Below, one piece after another: positions 9,913 to 18,129 of a DNA stretch of 64,000 bases (position 1 is the first letter of the stretch; each line of letters opens with the position of its first letter). Source of the DNA: Saprospirales bacterium (GTDB lineage Bacteria; Bacteroidota; Bacteroidia; Chitinophagales; Saprospiraceae). The DNA is taken from positions 62,001 through 126,000 of the forward strand of contig JADJYG010000015.1 in NCBI GenBank assembly GCA_016719895.1, written 5' to 3'. A program made the translations under genes and the position numbers. Under the pieces are notes generated by a model. It ran no database searches and was not told the origin of the DNA. It saw only the letters and a list, made by a program, of their open reading frames with translations.

Positions 9913-10830
9913 ATGGAACTCATTTTTCCTGTAATTCTGCTTTTACTGGTATTTCTAAGCCTCGTTACGGTGGGCCAGGGCACGGTAGCCGTTACAACTA
10001 TCTTTGGGAAATACCGGCGTACCCTCCGGCCGGGGCTCAACTTCCGCATTCCCCTGATCGAAAGTATTTACAAACGTATTTCCATCCAGAACCGGGCGGT
10101 GGAACTCAATTTTCAGGCCGTTACGGTCGACCAGGCCAACGTCCATTTTACCTCCCTGCTTTTGTTTGCCGTATTCGACGACCGGGTGGAAACAATCCAG
10201 AACGTAGCGTTTAAGTTTATCAGCGAACGCGATTTTATGGCCACGCTTTCCCGAACGGTGGAGGGAAGCATCCGCGCATACGTAGCTACCAAGCGGCAGG
10301 CCGAGATACTGGGCCTCCGCCGGGAAATTACCGAGGCGGTAAAAACCAATGTGGATCACATGCTGGAAGACTGGGGCTTTCACCTGCTTGACTTGCAGAT
10401 CAACGATATCACGTTCGATGAAGAGGTGTTGCGCTCCATGTCGAAGGTGGTGGCGTCCAACAACCTGAAGGCGGCTGCCGAAAACGAGGGGCAAGCGCTG
10501 CTGATCACCAAGACGAAGGCTGCCGAAGCCGAAGGCAATGCTATAAAAATTGCCGCCGAAGCCGAGCGGGAAGCCGCCAGAATGCGCGGGCAGGCGGTAG
10601 CCTTGTTCCGCGAAGAAGTCGCCAAAGGCGTCGGCCATGCCGCCAAGGAGATGCGCGAAGCGCACCTGGACGCCTCTTTCATCCTCTTTTCCATGTGGAC
10701 GGAAGCCTTGAAAAATTTCACCGAACACGGCAAAGGCAATGTCATTTTCCTGGATGGCTCTGTAGATGGGATGCAAAAGACCCTGCGCGAGCTGATGGCT
10801 ATGAACCAGGTCAAAACGGTGAACGAGTAA
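9913..10830 (+). CDS. SPFH/band 7 (stomatin/prohibitin-like) membrane protein
   Basis: A 305-aa SPFH-domain protein. It has an N-terminal transmembrane helix (residues 1-20), then GTVAVTTIFGKYRRTLRPGLNF, the characteristic start of a band 7 domain. A long alanine/glutamate-rich helix (about residues 190-250, AAENEGQALL through AEAEREAARMRGQ) is the oligomerising coiled coil of stomatin/HflK-like proteins. Such proteins form ring assemblies at the inner membrane and help organise proteases or membrane domains. No NfeD or protease partner is adjacent. It starts at the ATG directly before the hydrophobic segment. Confidence 0.85.
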   Translation: MELIFPVILLLLVFLSLVTVGQGTVAVTTIFGKYRRTLRPGLNFRIPLIESIYKRISIQNRAVELNFQAVTVDQANVHFTSLLLFAVFDDRVETIQNVAFKFISERDFMATLSRTVEGSIRAYVATKRQAEILGLRREITEAVKTNVDHMLEDWGFHLLDLQINDITFDEEVLRSMSKVVASNNLKAAAENEGQALLITKTKAAEAEGNAIKIAAEAEREAARMRGQAVALFREEVAKGVGHAAKEMREAHLDASFILFSMWTEALKNFTEHGKGNVIFLDGSVDGMQKTLRELMAMNQVKTVNE

Positions 10831-10838
10831 TGCAACAG

Positions 10839-10909
10839 GAAGTGCGAAGTACGAAATGCGGAGGACGCGCCATATAGGGACGGTCAATTCAACAAATCGT
10901 ACTTCTCAC
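10839..10909. repeat. Heptamer repeat run plus inverted repeat between convergent genes
   Basis: From 10839 the sequence reads as degenerate 7-mers: GAAGTGC, GAAGTAC, GAAATGC, GGAGGAC. The stretch 10843-10855 (GTGCGAAGTACGA) is nearly the reverse complement of 10897-10909 (one mismatch), so the region can fold into a long-loop hairpin. It lies between the convergent band 7 and DUF1501 genes, a typical place for a bidirectional terminator or an intergenic repeat. Confidence 0.45.
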
Positions 10910-10913
10910 AAGG

Positions 10914-12494
10914 CTAAACTTTCACCACAGTCTTGGTCTGCTGCTGCCCGTTGTTCATGAAGCGGCAAAAATAGGCGCCGGGCGGCAAGTCGCCGGCATC
11001 CCAATGTACCTGGTAGTTCCCTTTGGCCTGCCAGGTGTTGACCGGAGTTGCAACGATTTTACCCGAAGAATCCAGCACCTGAATTGCGACCGGTCCGCCG
11101 GCAGTGGTATATTCCAGTGTCATGGATGTTCGGACCGGGTTTGGCCAGCAGCGAAGCAGGGATTTTCCGGCGGCCTGGTTCGCATCGTGTACGCCGGTGG
11201 ATACACAGGGCAAGCCGGCCTGGAAGAGGTTGATGAACGGAAAGTCGTGCAACATGATCGCCGGCACATCGTCTTGCGGCACGCAAAACCAATCGCGCAG
11301 CACCGAGGCATACACCGACCGGAAGTCGTATTGCATGGCGAGGTTATCGTCCAGTGTCGGCGATGCCGGCAATTGCGGATTGCTGCCGGATATCCCGCCT
11401 TCGACCGGTTTGCCGAATAAAAACATGGGCGCCGCTTCGCCGTGATCCGTACCCCCGCTGGCGTTGCTGGCAATCCGGCGGCCAAATTCAGAAAAAGTCA
11501 TGCCGGCGACGCGGTCTGCCGTTCCGAGGAAGCTCAGGTCGTCGCAGAAAGATTTGATGGCGTCGCCCAGATCCTGGAGCAATCCGGCGTGTTCGCCCAA
11601 TGCGTGGTTGTCCGGATCGACCTGCTGGTCGTGCGTGTCAAAGCCGTCGATGCTTACCACGTAAAGCCGGGTTTTCAGCCCGCCGGCAATGAGGCGCGAT
11701 ACGATCTTGAGCTTGGCAGCAAGCGGCGTATCCGGATAAGTTTTTTGGTTCGTTATTTTGCCGGACGCATCGATGATCGACTGGGCGTACACCCTTGATT
11801 GCTGGGCGACGAGCCGTACGTAGGCCAGCTGTTCGCCGGCCGGCGTATGGGGGGCCGGCGTTTGTATGCCTGCCAAAAGCTGGTAAAAATCATCGGGGTT
11901 AGAAATGATAAAACCCATACCGGTTTGCGGCCCCATGAGGCTGAGGGACATCGAATAACCGATTTCCACCGCCAGCGGGTGCGGCATATCGGGGTTGGGG
12001 TAGTCAATCGGGAAATTGGGATATTCATAGGCCAGGTAACGGCCGGCCCATCCGCTGGGGAAATACTCGTCGGCGTTGGAGCCCGACATCCAGATATCGG
12101 TAGCGCGGAAATGGCTCAGGCTGGGGTTGGGGTAGCCGACGTTTTGTACAACCCGTACCTGGCCGTCGTTGTACAGGTTTTGCAGGCCGCTGAGCGCGGG
12201 GTGCATTCCCAGGGTAGTGGTGTTGGTGAGCGGGAGCAGGTCGTTTTCCGGCACGAGCACGTTGGCCCGGGCATTGTACAAACGGTCGTATTGATCGAGC
12301 GGCACCAGGGTGGCAAGGCCGTCGTTTCCGCCACCCAACTGAATAATGACCAAAACGTGATCTGTATCGGTGGTGAGCCCGTTCAGAAAACTTGAAAACG
12401 GGCTGGAGGCGTATGCCCGCACCCCCAAGCCGTTGACCAGGGACGGAATAGCCACCCCGGCGGCGATATTTTTAAGAAAATTGCGGCGTTTCAT
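10914..12494 (-). CDS. DUF1501 family secreted protein with T9SS sorting domain
   Basis: A 526-aa protein. The N-terminus MKRRNFLKNIAAG is a twin-arginine-type signal, as usual for DUF1501 proteins, which fold like alkaline phosphatase/sulfatase-type enzymes but have no established function. Family landmarks are IIQLGGGNDGLATLVP, LGMHPALSGLQNLY, SLSHFRATDIW and FSEFGRRIASNASGGTDHG. The last 80 residues (RCWPNPVRTSMTLEYT ... LPPGAYFCRFMNNGQ) are a T9SS type A sorting domain, so the protein is expected on the cell surface. It lies 55 bp downstream of the DUF1800 gene on the same strand; the two families are a recurring pair and probably form one operon and a complex. Confidence 0.88.
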   Translation of the reverse strand: MKRRNFLKNIAAGVAIPSLVNGLGVRAYASSPFSSFLNGLTTDTDHVLVIIQLGGGNDGLATLVPLDQYDRLYNARANVLVPENDLLPLTNTTTLGMHPALSGLQNLYNDGQVRVVQNVGYPNPSLSHFRATDIWMSGSNADEYFPSGWAGRYLAYEYPNFPIDYPNPDMPHPLAVEIGYSMSLSLMGPQTGMGFIISNPDDFYQLLAGIQTPAPHTPAGEQLAYVRLVAQQSRVYAQSIIDASGKITNQKTYPDTPLAAKLKIVSRLIAGGLKTRLYVVSIDGFDTHDQQVDPDNHALGEHAGLLQDLGDAIKSFCDDLSFLGTADRVAGMTFSEFGRRIASNASGGTDHGEAAPMFLFGKPVEGGISGSNPQLPASPTLDDNLAMQYDFRSVYASVLRDWFCVPQDDVPAIMLHDFPFINLFQAGLPCVSTGVHDANQAAGKSLLRCWPNPVRTSMTLEYTTAGGPVAIQVLDSSGKIVATPVNTWQAKGNYQVHWDAGDLPPGAYFCRFMNNGQQQTKTVVKV

Positions 12495-12549
12495 GTAAAA
12501 ATTGATTTAGAACAGGTGGAACAAAAGAACCTGGCAGGCAGCGCCGGCG

Positions 12550-14262
12550 TCAACTGAGCTGGTACTCTTCCATTTGCAGCACACGCCACAAAAAAGCCTG
12601 CAGGCGCTGACGCACGGCGCCGGCCACCATTTCATTGGATGGGTCGGCTTCGTACAACTCCCAGGCGAGCGTCCAGTACGACTCGTTGGGCAAGCCCGAG
12701 AGCAGGATGGGTTTCAGCGAGTCGATGACGGCCTGCGATACGGGCAAGCCGAGAAACAGGGCAAGCGATTCGTCGATGAGCGCGTTCAGGTTTGCCGGGT
12801 CGGAGAGTGTGGCAGCCCAGGCCAGCGCATCGATAACGGCGCGGTTGTTCAGGCCGAATATCCCGTACAACACCATAGCCTCCGTAAATTGTCCGCGCCG
12901 CGGCAACGTACCGGTATTGATCCAAATTTTGTCTAAAGCGGGTTTTTGGTAATAGGCCTGCCAGCCCGCGACATTGGGCGGATCGCCGGGAATTTGCAGC
13001 ATATCCGACATGCGGTAGGCGGTTTGCAGGCTGATAAAGAAGTTGTCGAGCAGGTCGGCGTTGCCGGGCAACTGTACGTTGAAACAGCGGAACAGCCCGA
13101 TCACCATGTCCACCGGGCTTTTGATCACCGCTCCGCGGTTGAGGATATCGAAAAAGTGTTCGCTTTTAAACAACACGTCCAATACGGGCAGGATATCGTA
13201 GTTGTTGTCGCGGAAAATTTGCGCCAGCGGTACGATAATGTTTTGTTCGGTTTGCGCATCGATGTCGTGAAAAACAAAGAAGCGGTAGATTTTCCGGCAT
13301 ACAAAACGCGCCGCTTCCGGTTGTTCGAACAGCATGTCGAGAAAATCATCCAGCTCGGCGTCGCCGGCGCCCGGGCCGCTACGCCCCTGGATCAGGCGGT
13401 TGTTGTAAAAAGCGGAGAACTGCTTGTTGGCGGTGTCGTGCTCGTTGGCGAAGAAGAACACGCTGAAGCCGTCGGTACGCCAACCCGTCAGCAAACGGGC
13501 GGCTGCCTTGACGTCGTCTTCCGTAAAATAAGCGGGCAGGTCTTTGCCGATCACGAACAATTCCTGGATTTCGCGGCCATAGTTTTCGTCGGGAGCGAAT
13601 TTGGAGTTCAGGTATCCGTTCAGGTAGAACAGCATGGCGGGGTCAAGCGTAATCGCGCGCAGGAGGGTCTTGAAATTGCCCAGGGCGTTTTCCCGAAGTG
13701 TTTTGTTGTACCGGTACAGCATACTGCCAAATTGCGTTTCATAAAACTGCACCGGCACGTGGTTGTGCCAAAAGAGGGTCATTTTTTCGCGGATACTGCG
13801 GTCGCTGCCCATCATTTGGCGGACCCACCAGGCGCGTACGCTTTCGGCCCGGTAAAATTCGGCGCCCGGATCATAAGAGGCGTTGAGGAAGCTTGCGCCA
13901 AACGGCACCTCCGGGTCGGTATAGTCCGGGTTGTTGTAGTCGTTTACCGGCTCGGCAGGCGGTACAAAGGGCGCATACAAGATCTCGTTGACGGCGTCTT
14001 CCATGGTTTTGCCCAGGAAATAATCCACATCGGCTTTCACGGGTCCGAGCAGGGCGCGCCGCGTGAGGTGGATGGCCTCGTCGCGCGTCCAGGGGCCGGT
14101 GTACTTTGTTAAGCCGGAAGTGGGTGGGCCGGCGGCCCGCAGGGCGAGTTTTTGTTCGAGCGCTGCAGGCAAGCGCTCCAGGGTTTGGTCCGCTGTTGCG
14201 GGGGAGGGTTGGTGCGGTTTTGTTCCCAGGGTCAAAAAGGTACGTCTGTCCAGGTGGCTCAT
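12550..14262 (-). CDS. DUF1800 family protein
   Basis: A 570-aa protein of the DUF1800 family. Landmarks are WTRDEAIHLTRRALLGP, LFWHNHVPVQFYE, NYGREIQELFVIGK and the C-terminal segment with PPNVAGWQAYYQKP. The function is unproven; members are commonly encoded beside DUF1501 proteins, as here. The start at 14262 (MSHLDRRTFLTLGTKP) resembles other members; an in-frame ATG at 14289 would add nine residues. The N-terminus carries a weak twin-arginine-like DRRTFL but no clear hydrophobic stretch, so the export route is unclear. It is divergent from the FecR gene. Confidence 0.85.
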   Translation of the reverse strand: MSHLDRRTFLTLGTKPHQPSPATADQTLERLPAALEQKLALRAAGPPTSGLTKYTGPWTRDEAIHLTRRALLGPVKADVDYFLGKTMEDAVNEILYAPFVPPAEPVNDYNNPDYTDPEVPFGASFLNASYDPGAEFYRAESVRAWWVRQMMGSDRSIREKMTLFWHNHVPVQFYETQFGSMLYRYNKTLRENALGNFKTLLRAITLDPAMLFYLNGYLNSKFAPDENYGREIQELFVIGKDLPAYFTEDDVKAAARLLTGWRTDGFSVFFFANEHDTANKQFSAFYNNRLIQGRSGPGAGDAELDDFLDMLFEQPEAARFVCRKIYRFFVFHDIDAQTEQNIIVPLAQIFRDNNYDILPVLDVLFKSEHFFDILNRGAVIKSPVDMVIGLFRCFNVQLPGNADLLDNFFISLQTAYRMSDMLQIPGDPPNVAGWQAYYQKPALDKIWINTGTLPRRGQFTEAMVLYGIFGLNNRAVIDALAWAATLSDPANLNALIDESLALFLGLPVSQAVIDSLKPILLSGLPNESYWTLAWELYEADPSNEMVAGAVRQRLQAFLWRVLQMEEYQLS

Positions 14263-14363
14263 ACGCAGGAAGTGTTTGGTTCGAAACATTAACGCGGGTT
14301 TGGATCAGGCCGGTGTTTGCCGGTGAAATTTATTTTGCTGTTGTTCGTTAATGAAATCCGAAC

Positions 14364-15341
14364 ATGGAAAATGTTTACCACGATGCTTCGCTCTTTACCC
14401 GTTGGGTGAAAGGAGAAATTTCAGATGCTGAACGCCAATCGCTCGAACGGCATCCGGACTTCTATTTGTTCCGGCATCTTTTGGAATCGGTCAAACAGCA
14501 GCAATTGCCCGATCAGGATATTCAGTCGTTGTGGACGCGGTTTGCTGCTTCGCGGCAGCTGCGGAAAAGGACCTCGGGGCCGCAATGGTTGTGGTGGTGG
14601 GTAGCGGGGGCGGCAGTGGCCACCCTGGCGCTTTTTACCTGGGTATTTTTATACACCGCAGCTTCCCCTGCCTCCAATATCGCAGCGACTGCCACGGGCG
14701 AACAAAAAACAGTACAACTCCCCGATGGCTCGACGGTGCGCCTCAATGCCGTTTCATCGGTGGAGTTTGTGACCAAAAACTGGGCTTCCGAGCGCCGGGT
14801 TCGACTCATTGGAGAAGCCTTTTTTCAGGTAAAAAAACGCCCGGCGCCTTTTATCGTGGAAACTGCTGGCGGCTCCGTTTTTGTATTGGGCACCAACTTT
14901 AACGTCCAATACCGGTGCAATGCCTTTCGGGTGGCGTGTTATACGGGGCTCGTTCAAGCCACTACGCTCATCGGGAACGAACAAGCCCTTCGCGGCGGTC
15001 AGAAAACGGTGGCCCGCGACGGGCAATGGCAGCCCCTCATGGCTATTACGGACCCCTGGCCGGCCTGGATGCAGGGCGAAAGCCGCTTCGGCGACGCGCC
15101 GGTATACGAAGTGCTGGCTGAATTGGAGCGTCAATACAATATCGCTGTACAGGCATCCGGCATCGAAGGCCGCCGGTTCAGCGGTACGTTTATCCACGGC
15201 GATTTGCCGCTTGCCTTGCGGATGGTATGCGAGCCCCTGGGGCTTCAATATGAGATGGATGGCCGGCAAGTATTTATCCGCCGGAAAGATGACCTCCTTA
15301 CGCCGGCATCAGAGATAACTGCTCCACTGCATTTTCAATAA
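14364..15341 (+). CDS. FecR family anti-sigma factor-like protein
   Basis: A 325-aa inner-membrane protein. It has a cytoplasmic N-terminal region of about 75 residues, one transmembrane helix (WLWWWVAGAAVATLALFTW), then the periplasmic FecR domain (QLPDGSTVRLNAVSSVEF ... RLIGEAFFQVKK ... FVLGTNFNVQ) and a C-terminal STN-like segment (VYEVLAELERQYNIAVQ ... FSGTFIHGDLPLALRMVCEPLGL). FecR proteins relay a signal from a TonB receptor to an ECF sigma factor. Neither a sigma factor nor a SusC-type receptor is adjacent, which is unusual. The 3' end overlaps the convergent amidotransferase gene by 44 bp. Confidence 0.88.
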   Translation: MENVYHDASLFTRWVKGEISDAERQSLERHPDFYLFRHLLESVKQQQLPDQDIQSLWTRFAASRQLRKRTSGPQWLWWWVAGAAVATLALFTWVFLYTAASPASNIAATATGEQKTVQLPDGSTVRLNAVSSVEFVTKNWASERRVRLIGEAFFQVKKRPAPFIVETAGGSVFVLGTNFNVQYRCNAFRVACYTGLVQATTLIGNEQALRGGQKTVARDGQWQPLMAITDPWPAWMQGESRFGDAPVYEVLAELERQYNIAVQASGIEGRRFSGTFIHGDLPLALRMVCEPLGLQYEMDGRQVFIRRKDDLLTPASEITAPLHFQ

Positions 15342-16110
15342 AATTCGGAATAACCGTATCGTAGGTGCGCTGAATCTTCATCGGATTGGCCAGGTCCCGG
15401 ATCATCCGGTCGTACCGTGCCGCCCCATGTTCATCCACGATCGATTTTTTCCGTTCGGGTTCCATAAAATAACTGAGCAAACCGGCCGGGTCGGCTTCCG
15501 GGTGAAATTGTGTCCCTATCATTTCGGGACTGAACCGAACCGCCATGAGCGCCCGTTCGTAATGCAAATGCGGGCGCAATTTTTCCAGGCAAAGAATATG
15601 GGCGCCCATTTGTTCGAAGCGTTCCGGCGTCGGTTTAACCACCTGGTAGCGCCTGAAATCGGCGATGTAAAATGGATCGGGTAATCCCTCAAAAAAAGGT
15701 TCTACCTTGCCCCAATGCGTCCGGTGTACCGGATAGGTGCCAAACGACATTTTATAGCGGAGCTGCACCGCCCCCAAGCCAAAATGGTGACACGCCATTT
15801 GAAACGAATGGCAAATAAAGAAACAGTGCTTTTTTTGCCTGTCTTCCGCCGTACGGCAGTTGTGCCGCCAAAGGTTTTCGATCAGATTGAAAAACCGCTC
15901 GAACCAGGGGCCGTCGTTGAGCAGCGGGTCGCCGGGGCCGCCCGAGAACAGGTAAATATCGTAGGATAAGTCGGGCACCTCGTTTTTGGCGCGTACATCA
16001 AAATGGTCGAAACGCAACACATTTGCATACCGGGAGAGCATCGAGCGGAGCATGGGTATTCCCCGGTTCGATTCGCCGTTATACATGTCGATAAGAGCAG
16101 CGCGAAGCAT
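15298..16110 (-). CDS. Class I glutamine amidotransferase-like protein
   Basis: A 270-aa protein with a complete class I (triad) glutaminase site: Cys100 in FFICHSFQMA, and His203 and Glu205 in GTQFHPEAD. The oxyanion-region motif YLFSGGPGDP is at residues 53-61. These enzymes release ammonia from glutamine for a partner synthase, or act as related gamma-glutamyl hydrolases. No synthase gene is adjacent, and it is not a PabA or GuaA domain by length or context, so the acceptor reaction is unknown. It converges with FecR, with overlapping 3' ends. Confidence 0.82.
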   Translation of the reverse strand: MLRAALIDMYNGESNRGIPMLRSMLSRYANVLRFDHFDVRAKNEVPDLSYDIYLFSGGPGDPLLNDGPWFERFFNLIENLWRHNCRTAEDRQKKHCFFICHSFQMACHHFGLGAVQLRYKMSFGTYPVHRTHWGKVEPFFEGLPDPFYIADFRRYQVVKPTPERFEQMGAHILCLEKLRPHLHYERALMAVRFSPEMIGTQFHPEADPAGLLSYFMEPERKKSIVDEHGAARYDRMIRDLANPMKIQRTYDTVIPNFIENAVEQLSLMPA

Positions 16111-16160
16111 ATTAAAAGCAAAGGTCGGAATCCGAAGTCGTTATTTCGCTACAGAGTTTA

Positions 16161-16168
16161 TATTTTTG
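16161..16168 (+). promoter_or_regulatory. Bacteroidota -7 box before the acidic protein/XRE pair
   Basis: TATTTTTG matches TAnnTTTG exactly and lies 27 bp before the ATG at 16196, a normal distance for a promoter driving the two-gene unit downstream. The -33 region is not distinct. Confidence 0.4.
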
Positions 16169-16195
16169 CCATCCAATTTTAAAACCCGCCCCGTT

Positions 16196-16687
16196 ATGGA
16201 ATTTGTACCCGATACGATCATTGACGCCGTCATCGACGAGCTTGACAACCTGAGCGACGAGCAATACGAGCGTCGAATGGAACAATTTGCCGAAGCGCAG
16301 CCTGTCGTGGTGGCTTACTTGTTCAACGAGGAGAACTTCCATCTCCTCAGCGAAGACGAGAAGGGGTACCTGCAATACCTGGCCCTGATCATTTGGGTGG
16401 CTAATACCCGGGTCAATGGCCCTTCCGAAGCCGTCGGTGAAGACATGATCGGGGAGGCTGAAGAGCGAAACTACGAAATCCTGGAGGCTGGCGCGGCCAA
16501 AAATTTCCGCGAACGGCTCGATGCTTTTTTTGAAAACACGCCCCAGGAAGACCTGCTGGCGTTTGCGGAAGAAGCCGTGCTGGAAGACGAAGGCGATGCG
16601 GATGCGCTGGTATCCAAAGAGGGCCGCGAGCCGATTTTTGTGGCGCTGAAGACGGTGATTGACGTGCTGACAGCCAACCCATCCTGA
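16196..16687 (+). CDS. Acidic hypothetical protein
   Basis: A 163-aa, strongly acidic, apparently cytoplasmic protein rich in Glu and Asp (for example VIDELDNLSDEQYERRMEQF and AEEAVLEDEGDADALV). It is predicted mostly helical, with no signal peptide or membrane segment. I do not recognise a family. The ATG at 16196 follows a -7 box by 27 bp; the frame is open further upstream but that part reads as non-coding and overlaps the divergent amidotransferase. Its stop codon abuts the start of the XRE gene (TGA then ATG with no gap), so the two are probably translated together. Confidence 0.7.
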   Translation: MEFVPDTIIDAVIDELDNLSDEQYERRMEQFAEAQPVVVAYLFNEENFHLLSEDEKGYLQYLALIIWVANTRVNGPSEAVGEDMIGEAEERNYEILEAGAAKNFRERLDAFFENTPQEDLLAFAEEAVLEDEGDADALVSKEGREPIFVALKTVIDVLTANPS

Positions 16688-16954
16688 ATGCTTGCCCATT
16701 ATCTTCGCCGGCTTCGCTATTATCACATGTATCCACAGAAGTACCTCGCCGAGCAAATCGGAATCTCGCAGGCGGCTTACAGTACAATGGAACGGGGCAT
16801 AACCAAAATAGCTGAGGGTAGTTTGATGCGCATTGAATCTGTTTATGGTGTCGACCCGCTTGACTTGCTGCACAAGCCGGAGGCGGAACTTATCCGCAAA
16901 ATAAGAGTCTCCCCCCTTCACATGATAAAAACGGATAATCACCCTACCGGATGA
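16688..16954 (+). CDS. Small XRE-type helix-turn-helix protein
   Basis: An 88-aa protein that is almost entirely a Cro/C1-type HTH: LRRLRYYHMYPQKYLAEQIG, ISQAAYSTMERGITKIAEG, LMRIESVYGVDPLDLL. The second helix (SQAAYSTMERG) is the recognition-helix region. The tail is short and basic. The start codon directly follows the stop of the acidic protein gene, indicating translational coupling. Likely a DNA-binding regulator acting on, or together with, its partner gene; the target is unknown. Confidence 0.8.
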   Translation: MLAHYLRRLRYYHMYPQKYLAEQIGISQAAYSTMERGITKIAEGSLMRIESVYGVDPLDLLHKPEAELIRKIRVSPLHMIKTDNHPTG

Positions 16955-17014
16955 TTACAATCACACTCCAACCCCTTGCTACAATCCCCGCGAAACCCCG
17001 TATTTTGCGCCGCT

Positions 17015-17971
17015 ATGGATCGAATCTTTTTTGTCCTGCTCCTGCTGAGCGCTATTTTTTTCGCAGCCCTTTCTTTTCAGCCCGCTGAAAATGCGCCTCT
17101 TACCAGTGAAGACCTGGGACGCCTGTTATTTAATGACCCCCTGCTGTCGTCCGACCAAAGTATCAGTTGCGCCTCCTGCCATATTCCGGCTTTTGCGTTT
17201 TCCGACACCTCGGCTGTGAGCCTGGGCGTCGGTGGGCAGAAAGGCGCGCGCAACACCCCGGCTGCCACCAATATGAGCGCGCGTTCGGCCTTTTTTTGGG
17301 ACGGCCGTGCCGGCACCCTGGAAGACCAGGTGTTGCAGCCTGTCGAAAACCCGGTGGAGATGAACCTGCCGCTACCCGCCGCCATCGGACGATTGCGCAA
17401 CAGCGCCCGCTACCGGGGTTTTTTCAAGGCTATCTACGGCCGGGAGCCCGACACCACTACCCTGGCCGACGCCCTGGCCTCGTTCGTGCGTACGCTCGAA
17501 ACATCCGACACCCCCTTCGACCGCTGGATGCAAGGCAACGAAACCGCCATGAGCGCATCGGCGATACGGGGCCGCCGCGTATTTATGACCAAGGGCAAGT
17601 GTTTCGACTGCCACTTCAGTCCCGATTTTACCGGCGATGAATTTCGCAACATCGGCTTGTACGACGGAAAAACCCTGACCGACCCGGGCCGCTTCGGCGT
17701 GACCAAAGATTCCAGCGATCTCGGCAAATTCAAAGTGCCGGGCCTGCGCAACGTCGCCGTCACCGGGCCCTATATGCACGACGGCAGTTACCGTACCCTG
17801 CGCGAAGTGATCGACTATTACGACCAGCCGGATAAATTCGTCACGCACAGTTTCAACCGCGACCCCTTGCTGGCCAACCCACTGGGGCTTTCCGAAGCGG
17901 AAAAACAAGACCTGGAAGCCTTTTTGCAGGCGTTGACTGACGACCGGTTTGTAAAAGGAAATGGGCGCTAA
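17015..17971 (+). CDS. Dihaem cytochrome c peroxidase family protein
   Basis: A 318-aa exported protein of the bacterial CCP/MauG family, which reduces peroxide in the periplasm or carries out related oxidations. After a signal/anchor helix (residues 1-20) there are two haem c motifs: CASCH (Cys52, Cys55, His56) and CFDCH (Cys196, Cys199, His200). Family landmarks are LGRLLFNDPLLS, ARNTPAATN, FFWDGRAGTLEDQ and KVPGLRNVAVTGPYMHDGS. The length is normal. The ATG at 17015 is chosen because it precedes the hydrophobic signal; a TTG further upstream is less likely. It is convergent with pabB across an inverted repeat. Confidence 0.9.
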   Translation: MDRIFFVLLLLSAIFFAALSFQPAENAPLTSEDLGRLLFNDPLLSSDQSISCASCHIPAFAFSDTSAVSLGVGGQKGARNTPAATNMSARSAFFWDGRAGTLEDQVLQPVENPVEMNLPLPAAIGRLRNSARYRGFFKAIYGREPDTTTLADALASFVRTLETSDTPFDRWMQGNETAMSASAIRGRRVFMTKGKCFDCHFSPDFTGDEFRNIGLYDGKTLTDPGRFGVTKDSSDLGKFKVPGLRNVAVTGPYMHDGSYRTLREVIDYYDQPDKFVTHSFNRDPLLANPLGLSEAEKQDLEAFLQALTDDRFVKGNGR

Positions 17972-18128
17972 GCATGTTGGGGGTTTTCTGCCGGAGCCAA
18001 AAAAGAGGGCTTTTTGCGTCAGTTTTTGCGTTTTTGAAGGAGCATAGTGGGGACTCTGTGACTGAAAAAAGGCGGAAAATGGCGGAAAAAGAACCGTTTT
18101 GGGCCCGGCGGGAAAATCCCCAACATGC
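17972..18128. repeat. Long imperfect inverted repeat between convergent genes
   Basis: The left arm 17972-18002 (GCATGTTGGGGGTTTTC then TGCCGGAGCCAAAA) is the near reverse complement of the right arm 18097-18128. About 28 of 31 positions match, with one indel and a spacer of about 94 bp. The stop codons of the peroxidase gene and pabB lie at the two outer edges. It may be a bidirectional transcription terminator or a palindromic intergenic element. Confidence 0.55.
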
Positions 18129-18129
18129 G

